Origin: Pseudomonas botevensis
GTDB lineage: Bacteria; Pseudomonadota; Gammaproteobacteria; Pseudomonadales; Pseudomonadaceae
Direction of reading: 5' to 3'
DNA: 64,000 bases
Assembly: GCF_019145475.1 (NCBI RefSeq)
Contig: NZ_JAHTKI010000004.1
Span: 62,001-126,000, forward strand
The first letter of the stretch is position 1. Each line of letters starts with the position of its first letter. The position numbers were made by a program, and so were the translations under genes. A model generated the notes under the pieces. That model saw only the letters and a list, made by a program, of their open reading frames with translations, was not told where the DNA came from and did not search any database. This document shows, piece by piece, positions 41,241 to 52,142 of the stretch.

Positions 41241-41274
41241 AAAAAAAGCCCGACTCACTGAACGTGAACCGGGC
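41241..41274 (-). terminator. Terminator of the DUF2790/PtrA-like gene
   Basis: Read leftward: GCCCG-GT-TCAC-loop-GTGA-GT-CGGGC then T7. The two GT/GT steps pair as tandem G-U wobbles, giving one continuous helix. The same layout occurs after the neighbouring gene. Confidence 0.85.
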
Positions 41275-41293
41275 GCGGCAGCGGGGACTCCCC

Positions 41294-41626
41294 TTATCCG
41301 CCCTGCTGGCGACAGTTCCCCATCACGCTGTACGTAACGGTATTGAGCTGCCCTTGCGAGTCTTCATAAGTCATCGCAGCCGGCACGACAGCGCATTCAT
41401 TTTTCGGCCGGACAACGCTCACCACTTTCACCACATCCAGTTTCATTCCGTAGGTGTATTCCTTGACCACCGGCACCGCTTTGCCCTGACTGGCCGCGTA
41501 CTGCTCCATGGCTTTGGTGTTGGCGCTGAGCGCCCGGTCAAACGTTCTGTCACCACCGCCTTCGGCCAACGCATTCAAGGACATCGCCATGACACCGGTG
41601 AACGCCATCCACTTGAGAGTTTTCAT
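41294..41626 (-). CDS. Small exported protein with PtrA-like N-terminus and DUF2790-like C-terminus
   Basis: 110-residue precursor. Signal peptide MKTLKWMAFTGVMAMSLNALA, then AEGGGDRTFDRALSANTKAMEQY, a segment typical of the PtrA N-terminal domain. This is followed by a DUF2790-type domain (YTYGMKLDVVKVVSV, ECAVVPAAMTYEDSQG, VMGNC) with two Cys that could form a disulfide. Small proteins of this type are strongly metal-induced in Pseudomonas. The start at 41626 follows AAGGAG; an upstream ATG in the same frame is rejected. It lies downstream of its shorter paralog. Confidence 0.8.
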   Translation of the reverse strand: MKTLKWMAFTGVMAMSLNALAEGGGDRTFDRALSANTKAMEQYAASQGKAVPVVKEYTYGMKLDVVKVVSVVRPKNECAVVPAAMTYEDSQGQLNTVTYSVMGNCRQQGG

Positions 41627-41652
41627 ATTCGTCTCCTTCAAAACACGACTCA

Positions 41653-41688
41653 AAAAAAAGCCCACCATCGATGCGCGATGACGGGCTC
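41653..41688 (-). terminator. Terminator of the short PtrA-like gene
   Basis: Read leftward: AGCCC-GT-CATCG-loop-CGATG-GT-GGGCT then T8. Same architecture (tandem G-U in mid-stem) as the terminator at 41241-41274, suggesting that gene plus terminator were duplicated together. Confidence 0.88.
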
Positions 41689-41704
41689 ATTCGTGGCAAC
41701 ACAC

Positions 41705-41905
41705 TTACAAGTCTTGGGTCTTGTCGTCCTTCTTGTCGTTCACGACGACGGGATCACTGGCCTTTTCCCTGGCGGCAAACACCTCCATCGAGCGGTCGTT
41801 GGCGGCCATCATTCTGTCGAAAGTGCGGTCACCACCGCCTTCGGCCAACGCCAGGGAAGACATCACCAGCGCCACGGCAAACGCACCCTTCTGTGCAAAT
41901 TTCAT
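41705..41905 (-). CDS. PtrA-like small periplasmic protein
   Basis: 66-residue precursor: signal peptide MKFAQKGAFAVALVMSSLALA, then AEGGGDRTFDRMMAANDRSMEVF and a charged tail (NDKKDDKTQDL). The AEGGGDRTFDR block is shared exactly with the next gene. P. aeruginosa PtrA, which lies beside copRS, is a copper-induced periplasmic protein linked to copper tolerance and to repression of type III secretion; the same family is meant here. GAGGA precedes the ATG. A perfect dyad box lies 75-91 bases upstream. Confidence 0.8.
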   Translation of the reverse strand: MKFAQKGAFAVALVMSSLALAEGGGDRTFDRMMAANDRSMEVFAAREKASDPVVVNDKKDDKTQDL

Positions 41906-41979
41906 CTTTGATTCCTCGTTTAAGTAACTGACGGGATCAAGGTAACAATCCGAACCTTTCGTGACGGTGGCGCCGAAAT

Positions 41980-41996
41980 TACATATCCGTTATGTA
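41980..41996 (-). promoter_or_regulatory. Candidate CzcR box upstream of the ptrA-like gene
   Basis: Perfect inverted repeat TACATA-TCCGT-TATGTA inside ATTACATATCCGTTATGTAG (41978-41997). The first 16 bases match the region upstream of czcC at 15 of 16 positions. Probable response-regulator site. Confidence 0.6.
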
Positions 41997-42039
41997 GAAA
42001 GGCCCGCAATTGCGGGCCTGTTGTTGAGGCAAAAAGTGA

Positions 42040-45231
<3,192 letters not shown>

Positions 45232-46431
45232 TTAATGCGCATGTTCGGCCGAGGCCTTGCCCAATTCCGATTTGAGAACGAAGCTGCCGGCCGTGGCGAC
45301 TTGCACGCCCGCCTCCAGCCCCTGGGTGACTTCCACCTGCCCCGCCGCGCGACTGCCCAGCTCCACCGCCTGCGCCTTGAAGCCGCCCTCGGTGCGCACG
45401 AAAACCGTGGGTTTGTCCTCGACGGTCTGGATCGCGGTTTCCGGCACGGCGACCCTGGCCTGGCGGCTGTCAGTGGCAACCAGCGCAGTGACGAACAACC
45501 CCGGGCGCCAGGCGCCTTGCGGATTTTCCAGGGTCACGCGCACGGTGGCGGTACGCGTCTGCTCACCGAGCAGACTGCCAACGTAAGCCACGCTGCCGAC
45601 AACCTCGGCGTTCAGTTCCGGGGCACTGATCGTCACCGGTTTGCCCACCTGCACCCGGGTCAGGTCCTTGGGCGAAACACCGAAGGTCACCCACACCCTG
45701 GACAGGTCCGAAAGGGTGAAGGCATTGCTGGTTTCATCGACCACTTCCCCCGGCGTCAGATGCTTCTCCACCACCACGCCGTCGAACGGCGCGCGCAACT
45801 CATAGCGATTGCCACCGGTGGCGACCACGCTGCCGCTGAGCACGCTGATTTTCTGCCGGGCATTGCTCAGGGCAATTTCCGCTTCTTCCAGCGCCTGGCG
45901 GGCCTGAAGGAAATCCTGCTCGGCGGAAATCTTGTCCTGCCACAGTTTTTTCTCGCGTTCATAAGTGGTTCGCGCCAGAGCCAGACGTCGTTGTGCGGCC
46001 GCCTGCTCGCTGCGCTGATCGGAAATCTGCTGGCTGGCGATCACCGCCAGCAACTGGCCCTTCTTCACCGACTGCCCGAGATTGACCGGCACCGACTCGA
46101 CCACACCGGGCACCCGCGGCACCACATGGGCGGTGCGATCCTCGTCGAAACGCACTTCACCGGGGAACGGCAGACCGAGACTGATGCTCTGCGCCCGCGA
46201 TTCGGCCAACTGGATACCCGCCACCGCGATCTGTTCGGCGCTCAGGGTCACCTGCCCTTCTTCGGCGTGTTCTTCCTGAGCGGCGCCTTCTTCGGCGTGC
46301 TCGGCATGGTCGGCGTGCTCCGCCGCTTCATCGGCGTGGGCGTCGATGGACGAGTCCGCCGTCCACATCGAACCGATGCCAATACCCAACGCCAACGTCG
46401 CCACGGCGACAACCATCAATTTTTTATCCAT
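45232..46431 (-). CDS. czcB: Membrane-fusion protein CzcB with His-rich N-terminus
   Basis: 399-residue periplasmic adaptor linking CzcA to CzcC. An N-terminal membrane anchor (MDKKLMVVAVATLALGIGIG) is followed by a His/Glu/Asp-rich stretch at residues about 29-58 (DAHADEAAEHADHAEHAEEG and beyond) likely to bind metal. Barrel-sandwich, hairpin and beta-barrel domains follow (VNLGQSVKKGQLLAVI, ELRAPFDGVVVEKHLTPGEVVD). The C-terminus ends in SAEHAH, again metal-binding in character. The ATG at 46431 follows GGAG; an upstream in-frame ATG is not supported. Confidence 0.95.
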   Translation of the reverse strand: MDKKLMVVAVATLALGIGIGSMWTADSSIDAHADEAAEHADHAEHAEEGAAQEEHAEEGQVTLSAEQIAVAGIQLAESRAQSISLGLPFPGEVRFDEDRTAHVVPRVPGVVESVPVNLGQSVKKGQLLAVIASQQISDQRSEQAAAQRRLALARTTYEREKKLWQDKISAEQDFLQARQALEEAEIALSNARQKISVLSGSVVATGGNRYELRAPFDGVVVEKHLTPGEVVDETSNAFTLSDLSRVWVTFGVSPKDLTRVQVGKPVTISAPELNAEVVGSVAYVGSLLGEQTRTATVRVTLENPQGAWRPGLFVTALVATDSRQARVAVPETAIQTVEDKPTVFVRTEGGFKAQAVELGSRAAGQVEVTQGLEAGVQVATAGSFVLKSELGKASAEHAH

Positions 46432-46480
46432 GGGAACTCCTCTGCGCCGAGCCATCGCGCAGTGATTGAAAAAACAGGGT

Positions 46481-47758
46481 TCAAGGGCGGACGTCGAGGT
46501 CGCCGAAAATACGTTCGATGCGCGCCCGCGCGTCGGTCGCCTCGGCAACCGCCTGAATGTATTGGGTGCGCGCGCTGATCAAGGTGCGCTGGGCGTCGAG
46601 TACATCGAGGAAGCCGAACTTGCCCATTTCGAAACCACGGGTGGCGCTGTCGACCGCACGTTGCGCGGCGGGCAGGATGGTCCGGTTGAACGCTTCGGCT
46701 TCGCCGTTGGCGGTCTGCCATTGCGCCAGGGCGGTCTGGGTTTCCGTGCGCAAACGCAGCTCGGTGGCGTTGCGCAGATCCCGCGCCTGATCGGTACGGC
46801 GGGCGGCGGCCAGTACATTGCCCTGATTGCGGTTGAACAACGGAATCGGCATCGACAGCCCGACCACATTGACCCGCTCGCGCTCGGTTTCGCTGTACTG
46901 GCTGCCGACGCTCACGGTGAGATCGGGAATCCGCTGCGCCTTCTCTAGGCCCAGCGAAGCTTCACGCTGGTCGATCTGCAGCTTCGCCAGACGCAGCTCG
47001 GCGGTGTCATTCAACCGCTCAAGCAAACGGCTCGAAGGCGGCACCGCCGGCAAACCTTGCGCGGCGCTTTGCACATTGACCGAGGTCGACAGCGGCGCCC
47101 CCATGACCTGTGCCAGTTGCTGATAGGCATTGGCCTGATCACGCTCGGCCCGGCTCAGCTCCAGACGCACCTCCGAAAGCTGCACTTGCGCACGTGTGCC
47201 TTCCACCGGCGACGACTTGCCCGCCTCGATACGCCCCTGCGCCACCCGCAGGCCCTGTTCGGCCAGGGCCTGCGACTGGCGTGACAACAGCAACCGTTGC
47301 TGCGCCGTTTGGGCGCCGGAGAACGCCTGGATCACGTCCGCGCGCAAGGCATTGCGCTTGCGCTCCAGTTCGATCGCGGCGGCATCCTGTCCGCGACTGG
47401 CGACCTCAATCCGCGCTCCGCGCTTGCCACCCAGCTCGATCGGCTGGCTGAGCGTCAGCGTGGTGGTGCGTGAATCGCGCCGGGTGTCTTCCGCCTCCCA
47501 CGACACCTCGGGGTTGGGCATCAGACCGGCCTGTTTTCGCTCCCCCTCGGCAATGCCGATTTCCCACTGCGCGGCCGCGAGTTCGGGGTTGCCGGCAAAC
47601 GCCGTTTGCAGCGCCTGTTCGAGGCTCAATGTCGCCACCGAGGTTGGCGGGGCGGCGGCAAAAGCAGAACCGGTGCACCACAAAAGCCCCGTGGTGCTCA
47701 GCATCCACAGTGTGTTTTTCAGGCGTGATCGTGCCGTCAGTTCTCTTGGACCGGGCAA
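46481..47758 (-). CDS. czcC: Outer-membrane efflux channel CzcC
   Basis: 425-residue TolC-family channel with tandem efflux repeats (LSLEQALQTAFAGNPELAAAQ ... LSQPIELGGKRGARIEVA and LGLEKAQRIPDLTVSVG ... VLDAQRTLISARTQY). The signal region ends near SAFAAAPP. The start is most likely TTG at 47758, because AAGGAAG lies seven bases upstream; the first internal ATG (residue 19) would cut into the signal peptide. First gene of czcCBA and divergent from czcRS. Confidence 0.92.
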   Translation of the reverse strand: MPGPRELTARSRLKNTLWMLSTTGLLWCTGSAFAAAPPTSVATLSLEQALQTAFAGNPELAAAQWEIGIAEGERKQAGLMPNPEVSWEAEDTRRDSRTTTLTLSQPIELGGKRGARIEVASRGQDAAAIELERKRNALRADVIQAFSGAQTAQQRLLLSRQSQALAEQGLRVAQGRIEAGKSSPVEGTRAQVQLSEVRLELSRAERDQANAYQQLAQVMGAPLSTSVNVQSAAQGLPAVPPSSRLLERLNDTAELRLAKLQIDQREASLGLEKAQRIPDLTVSVGSQYSETERERVNVVGLSMPIPLFNRNQGNVLAAARRTDQARDLRNATELRLRTETQTALAQWQTANGEAEAFNRTILPAAQRAVDSATRGFEMGKFGFLDVLDAQRTLISARTQYIQAVAEATDARARIERIFGDLDVRP

Positions 47759-47838
47759 TTGAATACTTCCTTTTTAAATCAAGAAATGTCGATTGCGCCA
47801 CGGTAGGGTTTTGAACTTATCGACAAGGTGACTGGAAC

Positions 47839-47856
47839 ATTACAAATCCGTTATCC
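47839..47856 (-). promoter_or_regulatory. Candidate CzcR box upstream of czcC
   Basis: ATTACAAATCCGTTATCC, 82-98 bases upstream of the czcC start. It shares 15 of the first 16 bases with the ptrA-like box (41978-41997), at a similar distance from the gene. Confidence 0.6.
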
Positions 47857-47981
47857 ACGGTTACAGCAAGTTGTTTTGCTCTAGCATTCGAAGTGCTCGA
47901 GCAATTTCAGCAATACATCGAAACAAATACTCGGGATTATCTGCCGAACAGCACTTGCCCCAACCGAGCTGCCGTGAAGTT

Positions 47982-48024
47982 GAAAATCATACGCATGATT
48001 TTCTGCGACAGGCTGTCGCAGAAA
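47982..48024. repeat. Two overlapping perfect palindromes
   Basis: GAAAATCAT-ACGC-ATGATTTTC (47982-48003) and TTTCTGCGACA-GGC-TGTCGCAGAAA (48000-48024) share the bases TTTC, so only one can form fully at a time in RNA. They lie about 210 bases upstream of czcR. Confidence 0.75.
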
Positions 48025-48235
48025 GCCAGTTTAGAGCCGCTCATTTCGAGTATTCGTTTGACTCTGTAGCCACTACAGCCTTTACCGTGCATGTCACCCA
48101 AGTGAAGAACCTGCATGATCCGGCAACTTTAAAATCGCTTGCCAGTTATTGAATAACCTCCGGAAGACCTTACAAAACCAACAACTTTTCCGCCCCTCTT
48201 AATTACGTAACTATTAAATAAAGTGGTGATAAATC

Positions 48236-48910
48236 ATGCGAATCCTTGTCGTCGAGGACGAGCTTAAAACTGCCGAATACTTGCATCAGGGATTGACGGA
48301 AAGTGGTTATATCGTTGACCGCGCGGCAACCGGTGCCGATGGCCTGCATCTGGCCCGCCAGCAGGTCTACGACCTGATCATCCTCGACGTGAACCTGCCG
48401 GAACTGGATGGCTGGGCCGTGCTGGAACAGTTGCGCCGTACCCACTCGACCCGGGTCATGATGCTCACCGCACGCGGGCGTCTGGCCGACAAGATCCGTG
48501 GTCTGGATCTGGGCGCCGACGATTATCTGGTCAAGCCGTTCGAGTTTCCGGAACTGCTGGCGCGGGTGCGCACACTGATGCGCCGCAGCGAAAACATACC
48601 GGTGCCGCAGGTGCTCAAGGTCGCCGATCTGGAGCTCGATCCGGGGCGGCACCGGGCGTTTCGCGGCGAGCAACGCATCGACCTGACCACCAAGGAATTC
48701 GCCCTGCTGCACCTGCTGATGCGCCAGTCCGGCGAGGTGCTGACCCGCACCCAGATCATCTCGCTGGTATGGGACATGAACTTCGACTGCGACACCAACG
48801 TGGTCGAAGTCTCGATCCGGCGTCTGCGGGCCAAGATCGACGACCCGTTCGAACACAAACTGATCCACACCCTGCGCGGCGTCGGTTATGTGCTGGAGGC
48901 ACGGGAATGA
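48236..48910 (+). CDS. czcR: Response regulator, CzcR/CopR type (OmpR family)
   Basis: 224-residue regulator. Receiver domain with the phospho-acceptor in [14 protein letters not shown] (Asp near 51), Thr in MMLTARG and Lys in DYLVKPF. C-terminal winged helix with [29 protein letters not shown]. This is the heavy-metal response regulator subfamily (IrlR/CopR/CzcR). It probably activates the divergent czcCBA and the nearby ptrA-like genes, inferred from context and the shared box. It overlaps the sensor gene by ATGA. Confidence 0.93.
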   Translation: MRILVVEDELKTAEYLHQGLTESGYIVDRAATGADGLHLARQQVYDLIILDVNLPELDGWAVLEQLRRTHSTRVMMLTARGRLADKIRGLDLGADDYLVKPFEFPELLARVRTLMRRSENIPVPQVLKVADLELDPGRHRAFRGEQRIDLTTKEFALLHLLMRQSGEVLTRTQIISLVWDMNFDCDTNVVEVSIRRLRAKIDDPFEHKLIHTLRGVGYVLEARE

Positions 48911-50301
48911 AGCCGGCCAGCCTGTCCCTGCGCCTGGGTCTGACGGTGAGCATTCTCGGCGCGCTGCTGGTGGTGTTCGTGGCGATCCTCGCTTATTTCG
49001 CCCTGACTCATGAGCTGAACGCACTCTCCAGAGACAGCCTTGAGAAAAAGATCGAGCAGGTCGAACACAGCCTGAAGCTGTACGCCGATGCCAGTGAAAT
49101 CCGCACCAAACCGCACATTCTGCTCGATCAGGTCATGGGCCACGACAACCTCACGCTGACCATTTACGACCAGGACAATTTGCGCACGCCGCTGCTCAAG
49201 TCCGGCACGGGCATGAGTGACCCGCGTCTGGAACTGAAAGCCATACGGGCGACCACCGAACAACTGGCCTACACCAGCAATACCGACACCGAGGGCACGA
49301 AATTCCTCACCGCGTCGAGGCTGATCCGCCTCAAGGACGGGACCCGCGTGCCGGTGCTGCTGTCGACCGACAATGCCCACGATCAGGCGCTGCTCAGCGC
49401 CTATTTGCGCTCGACCCTGCTGGCGCTGCCGTTGCTGCTGATTTTCATCGGCCTCAGTGCCTGGGGCGCCGTGCAGCGAGGGCTGGCGCCGCTGCGCGAA
49501 TTCCGCAAAGTTGCAGCGCGGGTCACCACCCAGGACCTCGACCATCGCCTGTCAGCGGTGAACATGCCTCAGGAACTCAGCGAACTGGCGCTGGGCATCA
49601 ACGTCATGCTGCATCGCCTGGATGCGGGGGTGCAGCAACTGTCGCAGTTCTCCGACGACCTGGCCCATGAACTGCGCACGCCGATCAACAACCTGATGGG
49701 CAAGGCGCAGGTGACGCTGTCCCGGGAGCGCACGACCGAGGAATACAAAAACGTACTGGTGTCGTGCATCGAAGAGCTTGAGCGGGTCGCGCGGATCGTC
49801 TCGGACATGCTGTTTCTGGCCCAGGCCAGCCACCCGACGGCCCATGCGCCTTTCGAGTCGATTACCCTGGAAGATGAAGTATTGAAAGTGGTCGAGCTGT
49901 TCGCCCTGTCGGCACAGGACAAGCAGATCCGTCTGAGTGTGGTCGGCAGTGCGCAGGTGTCCGGGGATCGTCTGATGATCCAGCGGGCGATCTCGAACCT
50001 GCTGTCCAATGCCCTGCGCCACTGTCCGCCGGGGAATACGGTGTCGCTGATAATCGAATCCGGAGCCACCCAGGTTTCACTGTTTGTCAGCAATCCCGGC
50101 GTCGGTATCGAGGCGCAGCACCTGCCACATCTGTTCGACCGCTTCTACCGGGTCGACAGCAGCCGTACCCGTTCGCAAGGCAGCACCGGGCTGGGGCTGG
50201 CCATCGTCCGTTCGATCATGAGCCTGCACAAAGGTGTCGCGCAGGTTGAAAGTCAGCCGGGCGAGATGACCGTGTTCAGACTGGCGTTCCCTAAAACCTG
50301 A
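48907..50301 (+). CDS. czcS: Heavy-metal sensor histidine kinase, CzcS/CopS type
   Basis: 464 residues. Two membrane helices (about 8-35 and 165-185) enclose a periplasmic sensor of about 130 residues. Then come HAMP, the H-box [16 protein letters not shown] (phospho-His), N-box [10 protein letters not shown] and G-boxes ([28 protein letters not shown]). The family is the heavy-metal sensor kinase type. The metal sensed (Zn/Cd/Co versus Cu) is not decidable from the kinase; the HME1 pump next door favours Zn/Cd/Co. Confidence 0.93.
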   Translation: MKPASLSLRLGLTVSILGALLVVFVAILAYFALTHELNALSRDSLEKKIEQVEHSLKLYADASEIRTKPHILLDQVMGHDNLTLTIYDQDNLRTPLLKSGTGMSDPRLELKAIRATTEQLAYTSNTDTEGTKFLTASRLIRLKDGTRVPVLLSTDNAHDQALLSAYLRSTLLALPLLLIFIGLSAWGAVQRGLAPLREFRKVAARVTTQDLDHRLSAVNMPQELSELALGINVMLHRLDAGVQQLSQFSDDLAHELRTPINNLMGKAQVTLSRERTTEEYKNVLVSCIEELERVARIVSDMLFLAQASHPTAHAPFESITLEDEVLKVVELFALSAQDKQIRLSVVGSAQVSGDRLMIQRAISNLLSNALRHCPPGNTVSLIIESGATQVSLFVSNPGVGIEAQHLPHLFDRFYRVDSSRTRSQGSTGLGLAIVRSIMSLHKGVAQVESQPGEMTVFRLAFPKT

Positions 50302-50343
50302 AAACACGGCGTAGCGAGTGCTTGATCATTATAGGAAAAGTCA

Positions 50344-50396
50344 CCGCGCAATGGCTCCGATGGAGAGTGAACAAGTCCATCGGTGCGATTGTGCGG
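50344..50396. repeat. Long imperfect inverted repeat
   Basis: Arms 50344-50364 and 50376-50396 (21 bases each, 18 matching, one mismatch being a G-U pair in RNA) around an 11-base spacer. No T run follows, so it is not a simple terminator. Confidence 0.7.
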
Positions 50397-50656
50397 CAAC
50401 CTTCTGCTGAAATATCTGACGCGCCGGGGAAACAAAACCCGGCCTGCGGTTAATCGTTCCGCTCCAGCGAGTGGCGATCGGGCCGCATCCCGGCTGATAC
50501 CTCTGCTCTTCATCACTCCCCTGAAAAGCGCTTTTCATGGGGTGTTCAGCCTGATCGCGAGCAAGCGCACCCGGCTGTTCGAGATCGTCAATTCACGGTT
50601 TGCCAGTACGTATTTCGACACAGGCAAAAGCCGCGTGCGGAAACCTCCGGACACTT

Positions 50657-50686
50657 TTGACCCCGACGACGCAGCGCTTTTAGATT
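50657..50686 (+). promoter_or_regulatory. Putative sigma-70 promoter of the RiPP-like locus
   Basis: TTGACC (50657-50662), 18-base spacer, TAGATT (50681-50686). Transcription would start near 50693, giving a leader of about 47 bases before the peptide ATG. Confidence 0.45.
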
Positions 50687-50739
50687 CGGCTCGTGCTGAA
50701 AACGGCGCACACCAACAACCATCTAGAAGGAACGCACCA

Positions 50740-50868
50740 ATGGGATACATGGGTAGCTGGAACGGTAACCACCTCGATGACCTCGACGAACAGGAAATCC
50801 CCTCGTCCGAGCAGATCGAAGCGCTGCAACTGAGTGAGGAAGAGCTGGCGGAACTGACCGTCGAGTGA
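50740..50868 (+). CDS. 42-residue putative RiPP precursor peptide
   Basis: Short peptide starting MGYMGSWNGN and ending in an acidic, helix-prone stretch (EQIEALQLSEEELAELTVE). AGAAGGA lies eight bases before the ATG, a good ribosome site. It has no Cys and no Thr except near the end; Ser6, Ser22 and Ser23 are the only Ser outside LSEEEL. The LSEEEL pattern is like recognition sequences of many RiPP precursors but here is C-terminal, leaving the Gly/Tyr/Trp-rich N-terminus as the likely core. It lies just upstream of a YcaO enzyme, with a hairpin between. The precursor role is an inference from size, composition and neighbours; no homolog is recognised. Confidence 0.65.
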   Translation: MGYMGSWNGNHLDDLDEQEIPSSEQIEALQLSEEELAELTVE

Positions 50869-50874
50869 CAAGCA

Positions 50875-50899
50875 CAACGGGGGCCTCGCGCCCCCGTTG
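50875..50899 (+). terminator. Perfect hairpin between peptide gene and ycaO
   Basis: 10-bp stem CAACGGGGGC/GCCCCCGTTG with loop CTCGC, six bases after the peptide stop. It lacks a proper T run (GCTTTAC follows), so it probably acts as a partial attenuator or a 3' stabiliser of the peptide mRNA, a layout usual for RiPP precursor genes. Confidence 0.75.
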
Positions 50900-50918
50900 G
50901 CTTTACAGGAAGGGACTC

Positions 50919-52142
50919 ATGGACAAGACAAGGATCGCCGAGCGCGAGCTGACGGCACATCAGGCGGAGCAACGGATTCGCGCCGAGCTTTCGCGCCTCG
51001 GTCTGACGGCGACGACCCGCACACTCGGCAGCAAGGTACTAGCCGTGCAAGCCAGCCTTCACGGCAGCGACAATCGACTGGCCCGTGGTGCCGGCAAAGG
51101 CTATGCGGGTCAGGCACGTTTGGGCGCACTTTACGAAGCACTCGAACACTATTGGACAGACTCGTTGTGTACGCGCGATATCCACTACGAGGCGGCACAC
51201 TATTTCACCGACACGCCGATGTTTGCCGACGACTCGCTGCTGCAACGGATGACCGCCCAGCCCGACGCACGCATCGCTTGTCGAACCTACATCTGCCCGC
51301 TGTGGCACGACATCTTTTCCTATCCGGTGGCATTGATCGCACCGAACTGTTCACCTCCGCGCCTGCCACAGGACACCGTGGACTATCGCGCCGTGCAGCG
51401 TTACGCGAGCAACAGCGGCACCGCCATTGGCGCCAGTTACCAAGAAGCGCTGCTGCATGGGGCCAACGAGTGCATCGAGCGCGATGCCGTGTCGCTGTTT
51501 CTGCTCAGGCATTTTTACTACGAACACCACCCGCCCCTGCGACGGGTCGCGCGCCCGCATGAGGATGACAGCCTGGGGCGATTGTGGACCGACGCCGAGA
51601 AGGAAATCGGCAGCGAAATCGTGCTGGTGGAAATCAGCAGCGAATTCCTGGCACGCACCTTTCTGGCGTTCTCGGCAGCCTCTGGCGCTCATCCAAGGGT
51701 GTTCGGCAGCGGTTGCTCCCTTGACGCACGCCATGCTGCATGGCGTGCGCTCAGCGAACTGGTGCAATTGCGGCTCGCTGCCGCAGAGCCGGAATATCGG
51801 CAAACCCTGGACAACGCCCTGCGCCACCTGCAGCCATTCCCGCGCCTGCTGCGTTGTGCCCGGTTCGATCCGCGAGTCTTGCTGGATCGGTGCCCGCAAC
51901 ATGAGGTGAGACTGCCCGATAGCAGCGAAGACTTGCCGGTGGAGGAGCAGGTCTATCGTCTGCTGCAAGACGTGCGGAGTCACGGTCGTACAGTGGGGGC
52001 GACGATCCTGGAACGAACCCGACTCGGTACAACCCTGCTGAACGTGGTGATCCCCGGACTGGAACGCTTCTTCGTGGTCTCTGGCGGTAACGTGGTCATC
52101 CCGCAGACCCGTGGTCGCCGCCTGCAGAGGAGCGTCGCATGA
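50919..52142 (+). CDS. YcaO-domain cyclodehydratase-like enzyme
   Basis: 407-residue stand-alone YcaO protein. ATP-binding motifs of the family are present: GKGYAGQARLGALYEALEHY (residues 59-78), SNSGTAIGASYQEALLHGANE with ERDA (164-190), and GSGCSLDARHAAWRALSELVQ (263-283). YcaO enzymes phosphorylate peptide backbone amides to form azolines, amidines or thioamides. It lacks an E1-like partner domain and has no Pro-rich PxPxP tail (it ends QTRGRRLQRSVA). No TfuA or dehydrogenase gene is nearby. The ATG at 50919 follows GGAAGGGA; a GTG 18 codons upstream overlaps the peptide gene and is less likely. The substrate is presumably the adjacent peptide. Confidence 0.85.
   Translation: MDKTRIAERELTAHQAEQRIRAELSRLGLTATTRTLGSKVLAVQASLHGSDNRLARGAGKGYAGQARLGALYEALEHYWTDSLCTRDIHYEAAHYFTDTPMFADDSLLQRMTAQPDARIACRTYICPLWHDIFSYPVALIAPNCSPPRLPQDTVDYRAVQRYASNSGTAIGASYQEALLHGANECIERDAVSLFLLRHFYYEHHPPLRRVARPHEDDSLGRLWTDAEKEIGSEIVLVEISSEFLARTFLAFSAASGAHPRVFGSGCSLDARHAAWRALSELVQLRLAAAEPEYRQTLDNALRHLQPFPRLLRCARFDPRVLLDRCPQHEVRLPDSSEDLPVEEQVYRLLQDVRSHGRTVGATILERTRLGTTLLNVVIPGLERFFVVSGGNVVIPQTRGRRLQRSVA

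Larger units (their letters stand above)
47759..48235. promoter_or_regulatory. Divergent control region czcC / czcR (477 bases)
   Basis: Contains the czcC-proximal box (47839-47856) and two overlapping perfect palindromes (47982-48024). A 93-codon reading frame at 47871-48152 has no signal peptide, recognisable domain or ribosome site, and I do not call it a gene. The part near czcR is AT-rich (48200-48220), as expected for a promoter. Confidence 0.5.
50302..50739. other. Gap between czcS and the peptide gene (438 bases)
   Basis: It holds a long imperfect dyad (50344-50396) that could end czcRS or serve as a regulatory element, and a sigma-70-like promoter near its right end. The peptide's reading frame stays open back to 50383, but that part has no ribosome site, no domain and no coding character that I can see. 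Confidence 0.5.

Noticed and set aside
47871..48152. 93-codon frame between czcC and czcR
   Set aside because: No ribosome site, no signal or domain, and it runs through two perfect palindromes, so it is regulatory DNA rather than a gene.
48202..48217. Possible fourth CzcR box just upstream of czcR
   Set aside because: Only 11 of 16 positions match and the orientation is opposite to the other boxes; too weak to call.
50383..50739. Upstream extension of the 42-residue peptide to 161 residues
   Set aside because: The extension has no ribosome site, crosses a large dyad and a promoter-like element, and shows no domain; the ATG at 50740 has a good ribosome site.
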